DNA of 64,000 nt from QKMZ01 sp012965515 (GTDB lineage: Bacteria; Cyanobacteriota; Vampirovibrionia; Obscuribacterales; Obscuribacteraceae): contig CALFMP010000037.1 of the NCBI GenBank assembly GCA_937879965.1, forward strand, positions 682,001-746,000, read 5' to 3'. Position numbers and translations under genes: made by a program. Below the pieces are notes generated by a model. That model was not told the origin of the DNA and did no database searches. It saw only the letters and a program-made list of their open reading frames with translations. This document shows, piece by piece, positions 41,750 to 51,750 of this stretch (position 1 is its first letter; every line of letters begins with the position of its first letter).

Positions 41750-44092
41750 ATGAGCTTCCTCATCGAAAAATTCAGAAGCAATCCACCACTTTATGCTGCT
41801 GTCTTTTTCGCTGTTGTATCGTGCATCTTTTTCTTGCCAATAGTGTTTCAAGGAAAACTTTTAGCACCGGGCGACGCGCTCGTTCAATATTTGCCTGCAT
41901 TTCAAAATGGAACTCACTTCTGGACGAACCAGATATTATGCGGTTTTCCCTGGTATGCAGACCCGCAATCGCAGACATTTTATCCGTTGAAGCATGTTTT
42001 TTCGCTCCTGCCTGGCGGATGGAATCTATACATCATTCTCGCGTATGCATTGGCAGGATTCTTTGCTGCACTCTATGCGTATTCTCTGACCAGCTGCTGG
42101 ACAGCCGCACTGATAGCGGGATGTATTTTCGCCTTTAACGGTTTTCTCCTTTCGAACCTGCGCCACACGACGATGTTGCATTCAGCCGTCTGGTTGCCGC
42201 TGGGTTTGTGGGCAATTCGAAATGCACGTATGCATCAAAACAGATCCGCGCTCTGGTTTTCGCTGACAGTCGCTGCTACGGCACTCCTCTGTTTTGCCGG
42301 ACATCCACAAATGTTCTGCTACGGTCTAGCATTGTTAGGGGGATATGTAGTTGCGGAAACGTTCGAAGCGGAAAAGAAAGATCGCCTGCGTTTCGCACTG
42401 ACAACTTACCTTGCGCTTGCACTGGGAGTCGGAATATCCAGCATTGTAATCCTGCCGGCGGCAGAACTTGGGACATTCTCCTGGCGCTGGAACATGACGT
42501 ACAAACTCTTTATCGAGTACGCATTGCTCCCCGTAAATTTGATCAATCAAGTTTTTCCGTATGCATTTGGAAGCTTCAAAGATTCTCTATACGGCTGCAA
42601 TTATTTCGGCGCATATAATCTGCAAAGTGTGCTCGGCTACTGCGGACTCTTTACCTGGCTCCTTTTCCCGCTAGGGATCTTTGCTTTCAGAAAAAACAAG
42701 GTGATCATCTTCTGGTCGATCGCTTTACTGATTTTCTTTATTCTGATATTCGGTGATGTCGGTCCACTATCGCAACTCGCTTATCAGCTCCCGTGCTACA
42801 ACAGATTTCGAGCGCCAACCAGACACTTCCTCGAGATCAGCATGGCGCTCAGTTGCTTGTCCGCCGCAGGTGTTGCTGCTCTTGCGACGAAACAAATCTC
42901 CCAGAAGATTGCGATGCGAGCGCATGCGATATTCGTTGGCTTTTTCACCATCGCTGCCATCTTTGCGTACCTCATCGCAGGCGCGTCACAAGATCGAGTA
43001 CGAGAAACTGCATCTGGAGTTTTCGGACTCTATCCATGGACCAATCCAGCGCTTGGACTACCGATTGTTCTATTCATTGTCGGTTCGATCATTTACGTCT
43101 TGTGCTTGAAGCGCTCGCACATAATGTGGAACGCTCTGACCTTGATTTTTGTACTCGACTTCGCAACTGTTTCACTCGGTAGCGAATATTTTGCTGCCTC
43201 TCCACCGGCATCAGCACTGAATCCGCCAGCACACGCCGCCTGGCTAAACAGTGAACTTGCGAAAACCCATCAGAGACTTCTCAGTGTGCGAGGCAATTCA
43301 GGAAGTCCAAACGAACTGCCAGTAAACCTGTCTATGCTCTGGGGTGTTGAGAACGCAAGCGGCTATGAAAACCTGCTTCCGCTGCGTATTTCCAACTTGC
43401 TCAACATGAAGGAAGGTGGTTTCCTCGTTGATAGTACATGGGCGAAAGACGAGGATCGCACTCTCGATATTCTTGCTGTTAAGTACGTTATCGTGCCGAA
43501 GAACGACAGCCGCTGTCCAGCCCCCGTCGGACCTCGCTGGCGCCTTGTGAAAGAAGTCGGTGATGCGTTGATCTATGAGAACTTGCGCGCGTGTCCCAGA
43601 GCTTGGCTTGTATACGAACCTAAGGTTTTGCCGCAACGTTTAAAACCGGAAGCAATTGCAAAAGCAATGCAAACGGGAAAACTCGAATCCGCAAGCGTCG
43701 ATCCGAGCCAAACCGCACTGCTGGAGGAAACTCTCTTTGCGACCAGCCATGTGCCCGTCTCTGAGCCAGATCAAAATGCGACAGTAGAAATCATAGAATC
43801 AAGTGAAAACGCAATGACGCTCAAGGTAAAGACAAAAGAATCCGCTCTATTAGTGACGGCGGACAGTTTCTATCCAGGCTGGAACGTTTCAGTAAACGGA
43901 ACGCAAGCATTAGGCCGTGGAGTCTATAAAGCGGACTATGCAATACGCGCAACAGCAGTTCCAGCCGGCACCAGCACCGTGAAGTTCTCATTTGAACCGG
44001 TGCCGCTGAAGACAGGCATAGCAATCGCGCTGTTCAGCATGCTTTTGACAGCGATAGTTGCCTATTGCATGCATCGACGCATGCGGAAATAA
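41750..44092 (+). CDS. YfhO-like multispanning membrane protein
   Basis: 780 residues with a dozen or so hydrophobic helices in residues 15-440, then a soluble domain of about 280 residues and a terminal pair of helices. LLAPGDALVQYLPAF after the first helix and WYADPQSQTFYPLKHVFS match the amino-terminal pattern of YfhO-family proteins, which assist glycosylation of surface polymers in Gram-positives. A TTG (41729) seven codons upstream is an alternative start. The gene directly precedes an FkbM methyltransferase, in keeping with a glycan-related role. No glycosyltransferase catalytic motif was confirmed. Confidence 0.82.
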   Translation: MSFLIEKFRSNPPLYAAVFFAVVSCIFFLPIVFQGKLLAPGDALVQYLPAFQNGTHFWTNQILCGFPWYADPQSQTFYPLKHVFSLLPGGWNLYIILAYALAGFFAALYAYSLTSCWTAALIAGCIFAFNGFLLSNLRHTTMLHSAVWLPLGLWAIRNARMHQNRSALWFSLTVAATALLCFAGHPQMFCYGLALLGGYVVAETFEAEKKDRLRFALTTYLALALGVGISSIVILPAAELGTFSWRWNMTYKLFIEYALLPVNLINQVFPYAFGSFKDSLYGCNYFGAYNLQSVLGYCGLFTWLLFPLGIFAFRKNKVIIFWSIALLIFFILIFGDVGPLSQLAYQLPCYNRFRAPTRHFLEISMALSCLSAAGVAALATKQISQKIAMRAHAIFVGFFTIAAIFAYLIAGASQDRVRETASGVFGLYPWTNPALGLPIVLFIVGSIIYVLCLKRSHIMWNALTLIFVLDFATVSLGSEYFAASPPASALNPPAHAAWLNSELAKTHQRLLSVRGNSGSPNELPVNLSMLWGVENASGYENLLPLRISNLLNMKEGGFLVDSTWAKDEDRTLDILAVKYVIVPKNDSRCPAPVGPRWRLVKEVGDALIYENLRACPRAWLVYEPKVLPQRLKPEAIAKAMQTGKLESASVDPSQTALLEETLFATSHVPVSEPDQNATVEIIESSENAMTLKVKTKESALLVTADSFYPGWNVSVNGTQALGRGVYKADYAIRATAVPAGTSTVKFSFEPVPLKTGIAIALFSMLLTAIVAYCMHRRMRK

Positions 44093-44161
44093 ATGTTAAA
44101 AAGATAGTGAGACGAAAAAGACAGTGAAGATTACGAAGGCGAAGAAGACAAAAAACTAACA

Positions 44162-45376
44162 ATGACACTCTGGACTCAAAATCATTTTGTTTCGTACGCG
44201 CAGAATCGAGAAGACGCGTTGTTGTTTCGCGCGTTGAAGAATGTCGAAAGAGGTTGCTACGTTGATGTTGGTGCGTGCGATCCGCAGCGCGATTCCGTGA
44301 CCAAAGCCTTTTACGACAGAGGATGGCGCGGAATAAACATCGAGCCTGTGACTCACTGGTACAAAATGCTCGTAGCAGAAAGACCTGATGATATCAATCT
44401 GCAAGTACTCGCGTGGAACAAACCTGACACAGTACCGTTTTTCGAAGTAGAAGATTCCGGGCTATCCACCACTGACGAACAGCAGGCAAAGCTCTATGAA
44501 GCGAGCTCAAGCGACATGATTGTTCGCACCGAAAAGACAGCATTGCCACTAAGAACTATCCTAAACGAGCACAATATTCAAGAAGCTCATTTCCTAAAGA
44601 TCGACGCTGAAGGCTCTGAGTTTGAAGTTCTTAGTGGAATCGATTTTTCTAGGTTTCAACCATGGATCATCGTGATCGAGTCACTAGAACCACTCAGTGA
44701 CATACCGTCATGGGAAAAGTGGCATCACATCCTGGAAGAGCAAGGGTACGCCTTCAGATATTTCGATGGTCTCAATCGCTTTTACACGTCGCCTCAACAT
44801 CCAGAATTAGCTGTTCATTTCGAAATGCCACTGACCCATGTCGACGAGATAGTATCGTCCAGAGAAAATCGCCTGGCTCATGAAGTCGTTGAACTGAGAA
44901 GAAAAGTGTTTTTGCTTGAGGTTCAGAAAGACGCCTCAACTATCGACTACCTTGTAGAACGCCAGGGCGAGAGCCTGAAACCAATCGCTCGCGGTGGCTG
45001 GTATGAGGAAGAGGATCATGGAGCGTATAAGGCACTTTGGTCCGGGCCTACAAATGAATCATGGCTTGATTTCAGAACTCCTCAAAGTGATGAGGGCTAT
45101 CTGCGGTTTCACATCGTGAGCGCGTTGAAGGCGGAACAATTACTTAGCCTAAAGGTTACAGCCAACGGACAACCACTGAACTATACACGCGTACAGGATG
45201 AACTCGGTTTTTTGCACGAAGCAAAACTCACTGGCATCCGTCGCGACCAAACAACAGTACGCATCACATTCAGAATAAATACGACGTTCCGCCCACGCGA
45301 TCTCCACGCGGAAAGCTTGGACAGGCGGGGCCTCGGAATTCTTATGGACCAGGCAGAGATTCGAATTCCCGTTTGA
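44162..45376 (+). CDS. FkbM-family methyltransferase with an added C-terminal domain
   Basis: 404 residues. Residues 1-230 are the SAM-dependent FkbM domain: YAQNREDALLFRAL, then GCYVDVGACDPQRDS (SAM-binding loop), GWRGINIEP and FLKIDAEGSEFEVL. FkbM enzymes O-methylate sugars or polyketides. A coiled-coil linker (about 240-270) joins a carboxy-terminal domain of about 130 residues with a beta-sandwich-like composition (GPTNESWLDFRTPQS, VRITFRINTTFRP), perhaps carbohydrate-binding. It lies 69 bases after the YfhO-like gene, so the two may be co-transcribed. No strong ribosome binding site is seen. Confidence 0.85.
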   Translation: MTLWTQNHFVSYAQNREDALLFRALKNVERGCYVDVGACDPQRDSVTKAFYDRGWRGINIEPVTHWYKMLVAERPDDINLQVLAWNKPDTVPFFEVEDSGLSTTDEQQAKLYEASSSDMIVRTEKTALPLRTILNEHNIQEAHFLKIDAEGSEFEVLSGIDFSRFQPWIIVIESLEPLSDIPSWEKWHHILEEQGYAFRYFDGLNRFYTSPQHPELAVHFEMPLTHVDEIVSSRENRLAHEVVELRRKVFLLEVQKDASTIDYLVERQGESLKPIARGGWYEEEDHGAYKALWSGPTNESWLDFRTPQSDEGYLRFHIVSALKAEQLLSLKVTANGQPLNYTRVQDELGFLHEAKLTGIRRDQTTVRITFRINTTFRPRDLHAESLDRRGLGILMDQAEIRIPV

Positions 45377-45553
45377 GCTGCCCACGACACCCCCTTCACG
45401 TTGAGGTCTCAGATTCACGGACCGTGGCTGTGCTACCATTAGGCTCCTTTCTGCGTTTTCGCCTCATTTGCGATCACACAGTCACAACTCGGAGTCATGC
45501 CGGCAGACTTTACAAAGACGCCACTAAGGGTGGTGCCATTCAAGGAGTAAACA

Positions 45554-45844
45554 ATGGACTGGAAAGCGCAACTTGAAGGCGGCGAAGGTGCTATCACACA
45601 ACTGCAAACCAGCAATGGCTCACCGGGAGCAAAGATAACCCGAGATGGAGTGGGTTGGTTTTTGGAATCACCGGAGTTCGTCATGCTCAGCGATCACCAA
45701 GAGGTGCGCGCAAAGGCTAATTCCATCTTGAGTGCATTGGTCACAGCTAGCGGAGCATCGAGTGAAACTGCTGCCGTCGCAGTCGGTTCGATCATCCGCA
45801 TTCATTACGACAATTCAAAGAGTGTCTTCCGCGCCGAGAGTTGA
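45554..45844 (+). CDS. Small hypothetical protein
   Basis: 96 residues with an excellent ribosome binding site (AAGGAG, six bases before the ATG). The sequence (MDWKAQLEGGEGAITQLQ...) has no signal peptide or membrane segment and looks globular, with a helical centre (EVRAKANSILSALV). It is unrecognised. It sits between the methyltransferase and the convergent dehydratase gene. Confidence 0.7.
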   Translation: MDWKAQLEGGEGAITQLQTSNGSPGAKITRDGVGWFLESPEFVMLSDHQEVRAKANSILSALVTASGASSETAAVAVGSIIRIHYDNSKSVFRAES

Positions 45845-45856
45845 AGTGGCGCGACT

Positions 45857-46849
45857 CTATTTACGAGTTTTGGAAACCAGGTGTTCCACAACAATCTCGC
45901 GCCATTCGTTCTTCGAAATGTTGCCACCGCAAACTACAATTCCAACCGTTTCTTTCGGTTTGATTTGAACTTGCTTGCGAAGTACCGCTGCAATCGCTGC
46001 AGCAGAAGCGCCTTCGATCAACATTCCTTCGTTATCGAGGAATTCGAAGATTGCTGTTTTGATGTCTTCATCTTCAACAACAGCCCAGTCCGAAACAAGT
46101 TCTTGGCACATCGGAAAAGTGATTGAATCAGGTTCGATATTGCCCGCGATACCATCGGCAATGGTCGGCTCTTGCATAACTTTCACGATTCTTCCCTGAT
46201 TGATGGAAGAAGTCATCGCTGGAGAATTCGCTGCAACAACGCCCAAGACCTCGGCTTTCGGCTTGACAGCTTGCGCAACAACACCGACACCGCTGATTAA
46301 TCCGCCGCCACCGACAGAGCAAATAATCTTGTTCAATTCCGGAACTTGCTCGAACATTTCGAATGCAACGGTTCCTTGCCCGGCGATCACTTCTCTATTG
46401 TTGTAGGGGGAAATGTAGAACGCTTTCTTTTCTTTCGCCATGCGTTGCGCGTAGCTCTCTGTCACTTCGCAGTCGTCGCCGTGCTCGATAACTGCGACAC
46501 TGTAGTCCTTGAGACGTTGGCGCTTCACTGCTGATGCATTCACTGGAATGCAGATGGTCACATCGCGACCCAACTCGACCGCGGCTTCAGCGACCGCCAA
46601 GCCATGATTGCCCGCAGAAGCGGTAAACACCTTGCTGAGGGCATTCTCTTTGCTTCGTGTGAGCGCGCTCAACGCACCTCTATATTTGAATGAGCCGGTT
46701 ACCTGCAAATTCTCCAGCTTCAAATAAACTTCAGCACCTGTCAGTTCAGACAGCCAAACCGATTTGCGAAACGGCGTGTTAATCGCTTTGCCCGCGATTC
46801 TCTTGCGAGCAACAAGAACATCATTCAAAGAGATTTTGTTATCAACCAC
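45857..46849 (-). CDS. PLP-dependent serine/threonine dehydratase (IlvA-like, no ACT domain)
   Basis: 330 residues. SFKYRGA near residue 50 contains the PLP-binding lysine; ASAGNHGLAVAEAA and SVGGGGLISG bind substrate and PLP phosphate. The length and lack of a carboxy-terminal ACT domain mark a catabolic-type enzyme that deaminates Thr or Ser to 2-oxobutyrate or pyruvate; a serine racemase or 3-hydroxyaspartate dehydratase is possible. The start is GTG, with GAGGA about 11 bases upstream. No ilv genes are nearby. Confidence 0.92.
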   Translation of the reverse strand: MVDNKISLNDVLVARKRIAGKAINTPFRKSVWLSELTGAEVYLKLENLQVTGSFKYRGALSALTRSKENALSKVFTASAGNHGLAVAEAAVELGRDVTICIPVNASAVKRQRLKDYSVAVIEHGDDCEVTESYAQRMAKEKKAFYISPYNNREVIAGQGTVAFEMFEQVPELNKIICSVGGGGLISGVGVVAQAVKPKAEVLGVVAANSPAMTSSINQGRIVKVMQEPTIADGIAGNIEPDSITFPMCQELVSDWAVVEDEDIKTAIFEFLDNEGMLIEGASAAAIAAVLRKQVQIKPKETVGIVVCGGNISKNEWREIVVEHLVSKTRK

Positions 46850-46941
46850 GGCGCGCGTTCCTCAAATAGCAGCAAGCGTATATCTGTAGTAGAAAAGACC
46901 GGCGAAGACTCTTAGCCGATGTTGCGGTTTGAAGTAAAAAA

Positions 46942-47015
46942 TGGAGCGGGTAGCGGGAATCGAACCCGCGTGTGCAGCTTGGAAGGCTGCCGTTCTACCA
47001 TTGAACTACACCCGC
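46942..47015 (-). tRNA. tRNA-Gly (TCC)
   Basis: 74 bases including an encoded CCA (46942-46944). The acceptor stem GCGGGTG pairs with TACCCGC, the anticodon stem-loop is GCAGC-CTTCCAA-GCTGC with anticodon TCC, and the T arm is GCGGG-TTCGATT-CCCGC. Confidence 0.97.
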
Positions 47016-47121
47016 GTAATATGCGAGATCTTATCACAAAGCTATTTAGCCGACCATTGTAATGGTCATTTCTGGGGGTTTACAGGCTCTTCAAGGGCAG
47101 TTTTGTGAAGCTCCGTACCTA

Positions 47122-47550
47122 TTAGTTCGATTTCTCGCTCGATTCCCTTCTATAAAGAAGCATTTGGGTGCAACGAAACAGTGCGATCAATTTGCCGGTT
47201 TCGGCATCGCTCACCCTGGCATCCCAAACTTCTGTCGTTTTGCCGCTATGAATTCTCTCAGCATGGCAAAAAATGGTGCCCTTTCTGGCTGTTCCAATGA
47301 AGTTGGCCTTAAGCTCCACGGTCGTGAAAGAAGCCACGTCAGGCTTAAAATTCAGTACACACCCATATCCACAGGTTGTATCTGCAAGAGCGATCACCGA
47401 TGCGGCATGCAGATAGCCATTAGGCGCTAAAAGTTCGTCTCGGATATCAAGCTTACTAACCAGTTTTTCATTAGCGCTCTCAACAATTTCTATCCCGATT
47501 AAACCTGGCAACCGGCCCTTACTACGCGTGTTTAGTCCCGAAACGTCCAT
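47122..47550 (-). CDS. Hotdog-fold thioesterase, PaaI type
   Basis: 142 residues, standard for one hotdog domain. GYLHAASVIALADTTCGYG is the conserved helix with the catalytic acidic residue (here Asp) and the upstream N-G segment. The strand TTVELKANFIGTARKGTIFCHAE completes the fold. It should hydrolyse acyl-CoA esters, perhaps phenylacetyl-CoA or long-chain intermediates; the substrate is not visible. AGAGGG lies six bases before the ATG. It is transcribed opposite to hisC, with 246 bases between. Confidence 0.9.
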   Translation of the reverse strand: MDVSGLNTRSKGRLPGLIGIEIVESANEKLVSKLDIRDELLAPNGYLHAASVIALADTTCGYGCVLNFKPDVASFTTVELKANFIGTARKGTIFCHAERIHSGKTTEVWDARVSDAETGKLIALFRCTQMLLYRRESSEKSN

Positions 47551-47796
47551 AGATTCCCTCTTTACGCTATTTCTCTAAAGATATGCCCGATACACAAGGA
47601 AGTCTTAAGGTTAGATATATCTGATAAATACGGAAAAGACCCCGCATTAACTTGTCTATGGGAAAAAGAGATGTTACTTTAGCGTCAAAGTTTCTTAATG
47701 CCGACCGCGCCAAACGCAGTGACATTGAGAGGTTTCGGGCACGCCGCCCGACTGGTTTTGCGCAGGGATTTACCAACTGATTACTACACGGAAGCC

Positions 47797-48963
47797 ATGG
47801 CAACATACATTCAACAACTGGCAGCTAAGACCGACCCCCTGAGACTGGTGGTTCAACAAGGTGGAAAGCTGGCACCGAGAAAACTCGTGCCAACTCACAT
47901 CGAACAGTTGATTTCGTACAAGCCCGGCAGACCGCCCGAGCAACTGAAGAAAGAACTCGGGATTGAGAAATTCATCAACCTGGCATCCAATGAGAATCCT
48001 CTTGGACCCCCGCAATCGGCACTGAAAGCTATTTCAGCGGCATTGCCCGATATTTGCCGCTATCCCGAATCGGGCAGCTTCAAACTGAGAGAAGCGCTCG
48101 GACACAAGCTCGGCGTCAATATCGAAAACCTGGCTATTGGCAGCGGTTCCGAAAGTATCATGGCGAACATTGTGCGTGCTTTCTTGCACGGCGACGATGA
48201 AGTGCTGACATCAGAAGGCACGTTCATCGGACTCTTGGTGCTTGTAAAAGCTCAAGGCGTCAAGCTCCGCACTGTTCCGCTGAAAAACTATCACTTCGAT
48301 CTCGATGCCATTGCAGACGCGGTCAACGATCGCACCAAGATCATCTACCTGTGCAATCCGAATAACCCCACAGGCACCATCTTCACGCGCCAGGAATTCG
48401 ACACTTTCATCAAGAAGATTCCAGAGCACGTGCTCGTCATCATGGACGAAGCCTATTACGAATTCGCTTGCGACAATCCGGATTACCCGGACTCCATGAG
48501 CTATCGCATGGACAACGTTCTCACTTTGAGAACATTCGCAAAAGCCTATGCTATGGCAGGCTTGAGACTTGGCTACGGACTCGGTCACGAATATCTGATC
48601 GACTTTGTAAACCGCATCAGACTTCCTTTCGAACCGAACTCACTGGCACAGGCCGCCGGACTGGCCGCTCTGCAAGACGAAGAGTTCTTGGAAGAGACAC
48701 TCGCCAATAACCGCCACGCAATGGCGTTTTTGGAAGACGCATTCGATAAGCTCGGACTGCAACGTGTGCCTTCACATGGCAACTTCATACTTGTCGAGAT
48801 GAACAGCCAAGAAAAGGTAAATCGCATCCACGAAGAGCTGCTCAAGCGCGGTATCGCAATCCGTCCGCTGGCTGCCTTCGGTCTGCCTACCTGCTTCCGT
48901 GTCACGACCGGACGCCCCGCTGAGAATCATTTGCTGGTCAAGCACTTAAAGACCATTCTTTAA
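47797..48963 (+). CDS. hisC: Histidinol-phosphate aminotransferase
   Basis: 388 residues from the ATG at 47797. Family motifs: LASNENPLGPP, CNPNNPTGT, and TFAKAYAMAGLRLGYG with the PLP lysine, then RVTTGRPAENH near the end. It converts imidazole acetol phosphate to histidinol phosphate and may also act on phenylpyruvate. The frame extends 33 codons upstream, but those residues (PTAPNAVTLRGFGH) are not part of the fold. The remaining extra length over typical HisC lies in the amino-terminal 35 residues. No other his gene is nearby, so it is an isolated locus. Confidence 0.88.
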   Translation: MATYIQQLAAKTDPLRLVVQQGGKLAPRKLVPTHIEQLISYKPGRPPEQLKKELGIEKFINLASNENPLGPPQSALKAISAALPDICRYPESGSFKLREALGHKLGVNIENLAIGSGSESIMANIVRAFLHGDDEVLTSEGTFIGLLVLVKAQGVKLRTVPLKNYHFDLDAIADAVNDRTKIIYLCNPNNPTGTIFTRQEFDTFIKKIPEHVLVIMDEAYYEFACDNPDYPDSMSYRMDNVLTLRTFAKAYAMAGLRLGYGLGHEYLIDFVNRIRLPFEPNSLAQAAGLAALQDEEFLEETLANNRHAMAFLEDAFDKLGLQRVPSHGNFILVEMNSQEKVNRIHEELLKRGIAIRPLAAFGLPTCFRVTTGRPAENHLLVKHLKTIL

Positions 48964-49025
48964 CCGGAACTGCGGCCTAAAAATCACATCTATTCAGTAG
49001 ACCTTACTGCTGAATTGGAGATGTA

Positions 49026-51086
49026 TTGCAGGACACTTCCGTGGAAGAGCAACTCTCACACCCGGCGCCCACGGTGCCCGGAAGACGCGTAAGAATATCG
49101 CCCCTCCTATTGGTGTGGGTGACCGTCTCGGCGCTCATTGTTGCCGCCGCATATGCCCAAACCGCCGGATTGTGGCGCCTGGCTGCTTTTACGCAGCTCG
49201 TAACTGGCTATGACATATTTAGCCAAAAACGTTTCGACATCCCTCGCCTGCCGCCGACCAAGAACTTCGACGTAGTCGCACAGAAGGGTGGAAAACTCTC
49301 CGCAATTGCAGTCAAAGACAAATATGCATACATCGGCGCAGGTCAGACACTGCTCGTGGTGAACATCGAAAATCCCAAGCAAATTGAAACCGTCGGTTCT
49401 TTACTCTTGCTTGGACAAATTAGCGACATCAAGGTCGAGAATAATTTCGCCTACGTTTGTAACGGACGTGGTGGCTTGAGAATAATAGATGTAAGTAAGC
49501 CGGAGGCACCGAAAGAGGTGGCAGCCTATGGACATATGGCGGCTCCAAAACACGTTGCTATTGGTCTGGAATGCGCATACATCGCAGCTGGAATGAACGG
49601 ACTGGAAATCATTGACGTAAAACATCCTACTTCTCCCTCGACAATCAATTTCCAAGACGCAGCAGAGAAGAAGTCGGAAACATTAGATGCGCTCAGTGTT
49701 TGCATCGATAAAGAACGCCTTTGCGTCATGGATGAAGATCAAGGTCTGCGATTGTTCGATCTAAAAGATCCGCGCAACCCAATCAAACTCGGTGACTGGA
49801 AAGCGGGTGGTCGAGGCTTGCGACGAGGCGCCGCAGGCGTAGAAGACAACACTTTGGTAATCGCCGGAGATTCGCCGGATGCCGGAGTTTCGATTCTCAA
49901 CATCGAAGGAAGTAAACCGGAATTGGCATCAAGCATCGATGTGCCAAGCTACTGGTACGGCACCAGCACCCTGGTCCGCAACGGCTTCGCATACATAGGT
50001 ACTTCGTCCGGACTGCTAATTGTTGACATTCACAATCGAAAGAAACCGAAGCAACTCTCAAGCACCACGCTCGTTACAGGCATCAAAGATCTCGATGTCG
50101 AAGGTACGAAACTGTACGCCACCACAAGTGCTGGCGACTTAACTATCGTCGACATAAGCGACCCCTTTACACCACTTTTGGTGTCACACCACCACATAGG
50201 CGGCGATGCACAAATGTTGGCGCTAATGGATGGAACGTTGTACGCAACGTCCAATCCGTCAGAGGTTCAGTCATTCAAACCACAGCCGGAAGACAAAACT
50301 CCACCTTCCGTTCAAACATTCAATTTCAAAGGAGTGCGCGCTCTTTGTCAATCCGATGCAGACATTGTGGTTGCAGACGAACGCTTTCCGGCGAAAGGCG
50401 CACGGATATCTCTAGCCACACTGCTTCAGAAACAACCGGACGGAACTTTCAAGGAAAAGTGGTCTCAAACAGTCGAAAAATCGAACAGGGAATTGGCATG
50501 CAGCAAAAACAACATTTTCGTCGCAGCAGAAGATGGAGTGCACATCTTCACAAAATCCGGCAATCAGCGATTTTTCCATCCGATTAAAACAGGTGCTGAC
50601 ATTCTAGGTGCACATGACGACTTTCTCTATGTGGTCACGGATACTGGTCCAAAAGAAACGTTGCTCTATGTGTTCAATGCAAAAGATCCTGAGCACCTCA
50701 AGAAAGTAGGACAAATTTCCATTGATCAAAAGGCTTATGCACTCGTCACTGATGCAAGACATGTATACGTGTTGGAAGGCGGCATATGGGGCGACAGGGA
50801 ACTAAGTATTCTTGACAGAACTACATCTGGTGCCTTGAAGCGAACAGGAACCATCAAAATCAAACAGGCTGACAGACTTGCTGTTGAAGGCAATCGCGCT
50901 TATGTTCAAGGCTTTTTGCAAGTTAACTCCGTCGACATAAGCAACCCGAAAAATCCGAAGCTCGTCGGCACTGTAGATTTAAGTGCAATCCCACTCTCGG
51001 CATCAGACATAGAAGCCAAGAACGGGATCGTATATATCGCAGCCGAAGACGGCGGCGTTTATATCCTCAAAGACAAAACGCTTTAG
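49026..51086 (+). CDS. Membrane-anchored LVIVD-repeat beta-propeller protein
   Basis: 686 residues. A single hydrophobic helix (about 20-42, LLLVWVTVSALIVAAAYA) anchors it, with the bulk outside. From about residue 75 it has many LVIVD-type repeats, such as FAYVCNGRGGLRIIDVSKPEAPK, FAYIGTSSGLLIVDIHNRKKP and LYATTSAGDLTIVDIS, each with the I-I-D-V-S core. Such propellers are surface proteins with unknown ligands. The start is TTG, with GGAG five bases upstream, 62 bases after hisC. Confidence 0.85.
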   Translation: MQDTSVEEQLSHPAPTVPGRRVRISPLLLVWVTVSALIVAAAYAQTAGLWRLAAFTQLVTGYDIFSQKRFDIPRLPPTKNFDVVAQKGGKLSAIAVKDKYAYIGAGQTLLVVNIENPKQIETVGSLLLLGQISDIKVENNFAYVCNGRGGLRIIDVSKPEAPKEVAAYGHMAAPKHVAIGLECAYIAAGMNGLEIIDVKHPTSPSTINFQDAAEKKSETLDALSVCIDKERLCVMDEDQGLRLFDLKDPRNPIKLGDWKAGGRGLRRGAAGVEDNTLVIAGDSPDAGVSILNIEGSKPELASSIDVPSYWYGTSTLVRNGFAYIGTSSGLLIVDIHNRKKPKQLSSTTLVTGIKDLDVEGTKLYATTSAGDLTIVDISDPFTPLLVSHHHIGGDAQMLALMDGTLYATSNPSEVQSFKPQPEDKTPPSVQTFNFKGVRALCQSDADIVVADERFPAKGARISLATLLQKQPDGTFKEKWSQTVEKSNRELACSKNNIFVAAEDGVHIFTKSGNQRFFHPIKTGADILGAHDDFLYVVTDTGPKETLLYVFNAKDPEHLKKVGQISIDQKAYALVTDARHVYVLEGGIWGDRELSILDRTTSGALKRTGTIKIKQADRLAVEGNRAYVQGFLQVNSVDISNPKNPKLVGTVDLSAIPLSASDIEAKNGIVYIAAEDGGVYILKDKTL

Positions 51087-51087
51087 G

Positions 51088-51123
51088 GGCGACGCATGGC
51101 GTGGGGGCGCGTTGCACGCGCCC
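51088..51123. repeat. Palindromic element of the GGGGCG family
   Basis: GGGCGCGT (51105-51112) and ACGCGCCC (51116-51123) with a TGC loop, preceded by GGGGCGACGCATGGCGTG. It begins right at the stop of the LVIVD gene. The hairpin is identical to those in the array at 63072-63190. Confidence 0.75.
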
Positions 51124-51154
51124 TGAAATAGTTATGTCTGAACCGAAAACCGCT

Positions 51155-51709
51155 CTACTTCTTCAGAGGCGGCATAAGCGGAGCGTCAATGACGTGAATA
51201 ATTCCGTTGCTGCACTTGATGTCAGCCTTCTTTACTTTTGATTCGTTGAGAAAGAGGAACGCTTGCTCCTTTTCACCTGCAGTCATGCGTACATCTATAA
51301 GGCGTCCTTCGAGCGACTGCACTTGTTGACCCTGCATCTTGTATAGGTGGTCAGAATCCATGCTCTGCCCCTTGAGCACGCAGTATCTCAGCACTTCATC
51401 GAGTTTCTTCTTATTACCAAAGAGTGTGTCCTGGTCAGCCTGATTGATTTTTTTCCAAGCCTTATCGTCAGCCGCAAACACTGTGTATGGACCTTTGCCT
51501 TTGAGTTCGTTGTCCAATTCATACGTTTGCTCCAAGCCCTGCAGCATCTTGTGGAAACTGCCTTTGCTGCGCAAAGTATTTATGATGTCCTGCTTCGATG
51601 CTGTGGACATTGGACCTGATGTCGTCAGATCTTTGGAAAACGCGGCGCCCACCGACAATGCACCCATTGCAGCAAAACCACCAAGGGTTACAAGTTTCTT
51701 GACGTTCAC
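51155..51709 (-). CDS. Exported fasciclin-domain protein
   Basis: 184 residues. The start is GTG at 51709 with GGAGG four bases upstream; an in-frame upstream codon at 51754 is discarded because it precedes the binding site and would spoil the signal peptide. The signal sequence is MNVKKLVTLGGFAAMGALSVG. A single fasciclin (FAS1) domain fills the rest: YTVFAADDKAWKKINQ (H1 region), DEVLRYCVLKGQ and NGIIHVIDAPLMP (H2 region). Fasciclin domains mediate adhesion. The start is 42 bases after the hypothetical gene upstream; the two are likely co-transcribed. Confidence 0.88.
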   Translation of the reverse strand: MNVKKLVTLGGFAAMGALSVGAAFSKDLTTSGPMSTASKQDIINTLRSKGSFHKMLQGLEQTYELDNELKGKGPYTVFAADDKAWKKINQADQDTLFGNKKKLDEVLRYCVLKGQSMDSDHLYKMQGQQVQSLEGRLIDVRMTAGEKEQAFLFLNESKVKKADIKCSNGIIHVIDAPLMPPLKK

Positions 51710-51750
51710 GAGACCTCCGAACCAGGGGAAAAGTGCGCTTGAATGTAGAT

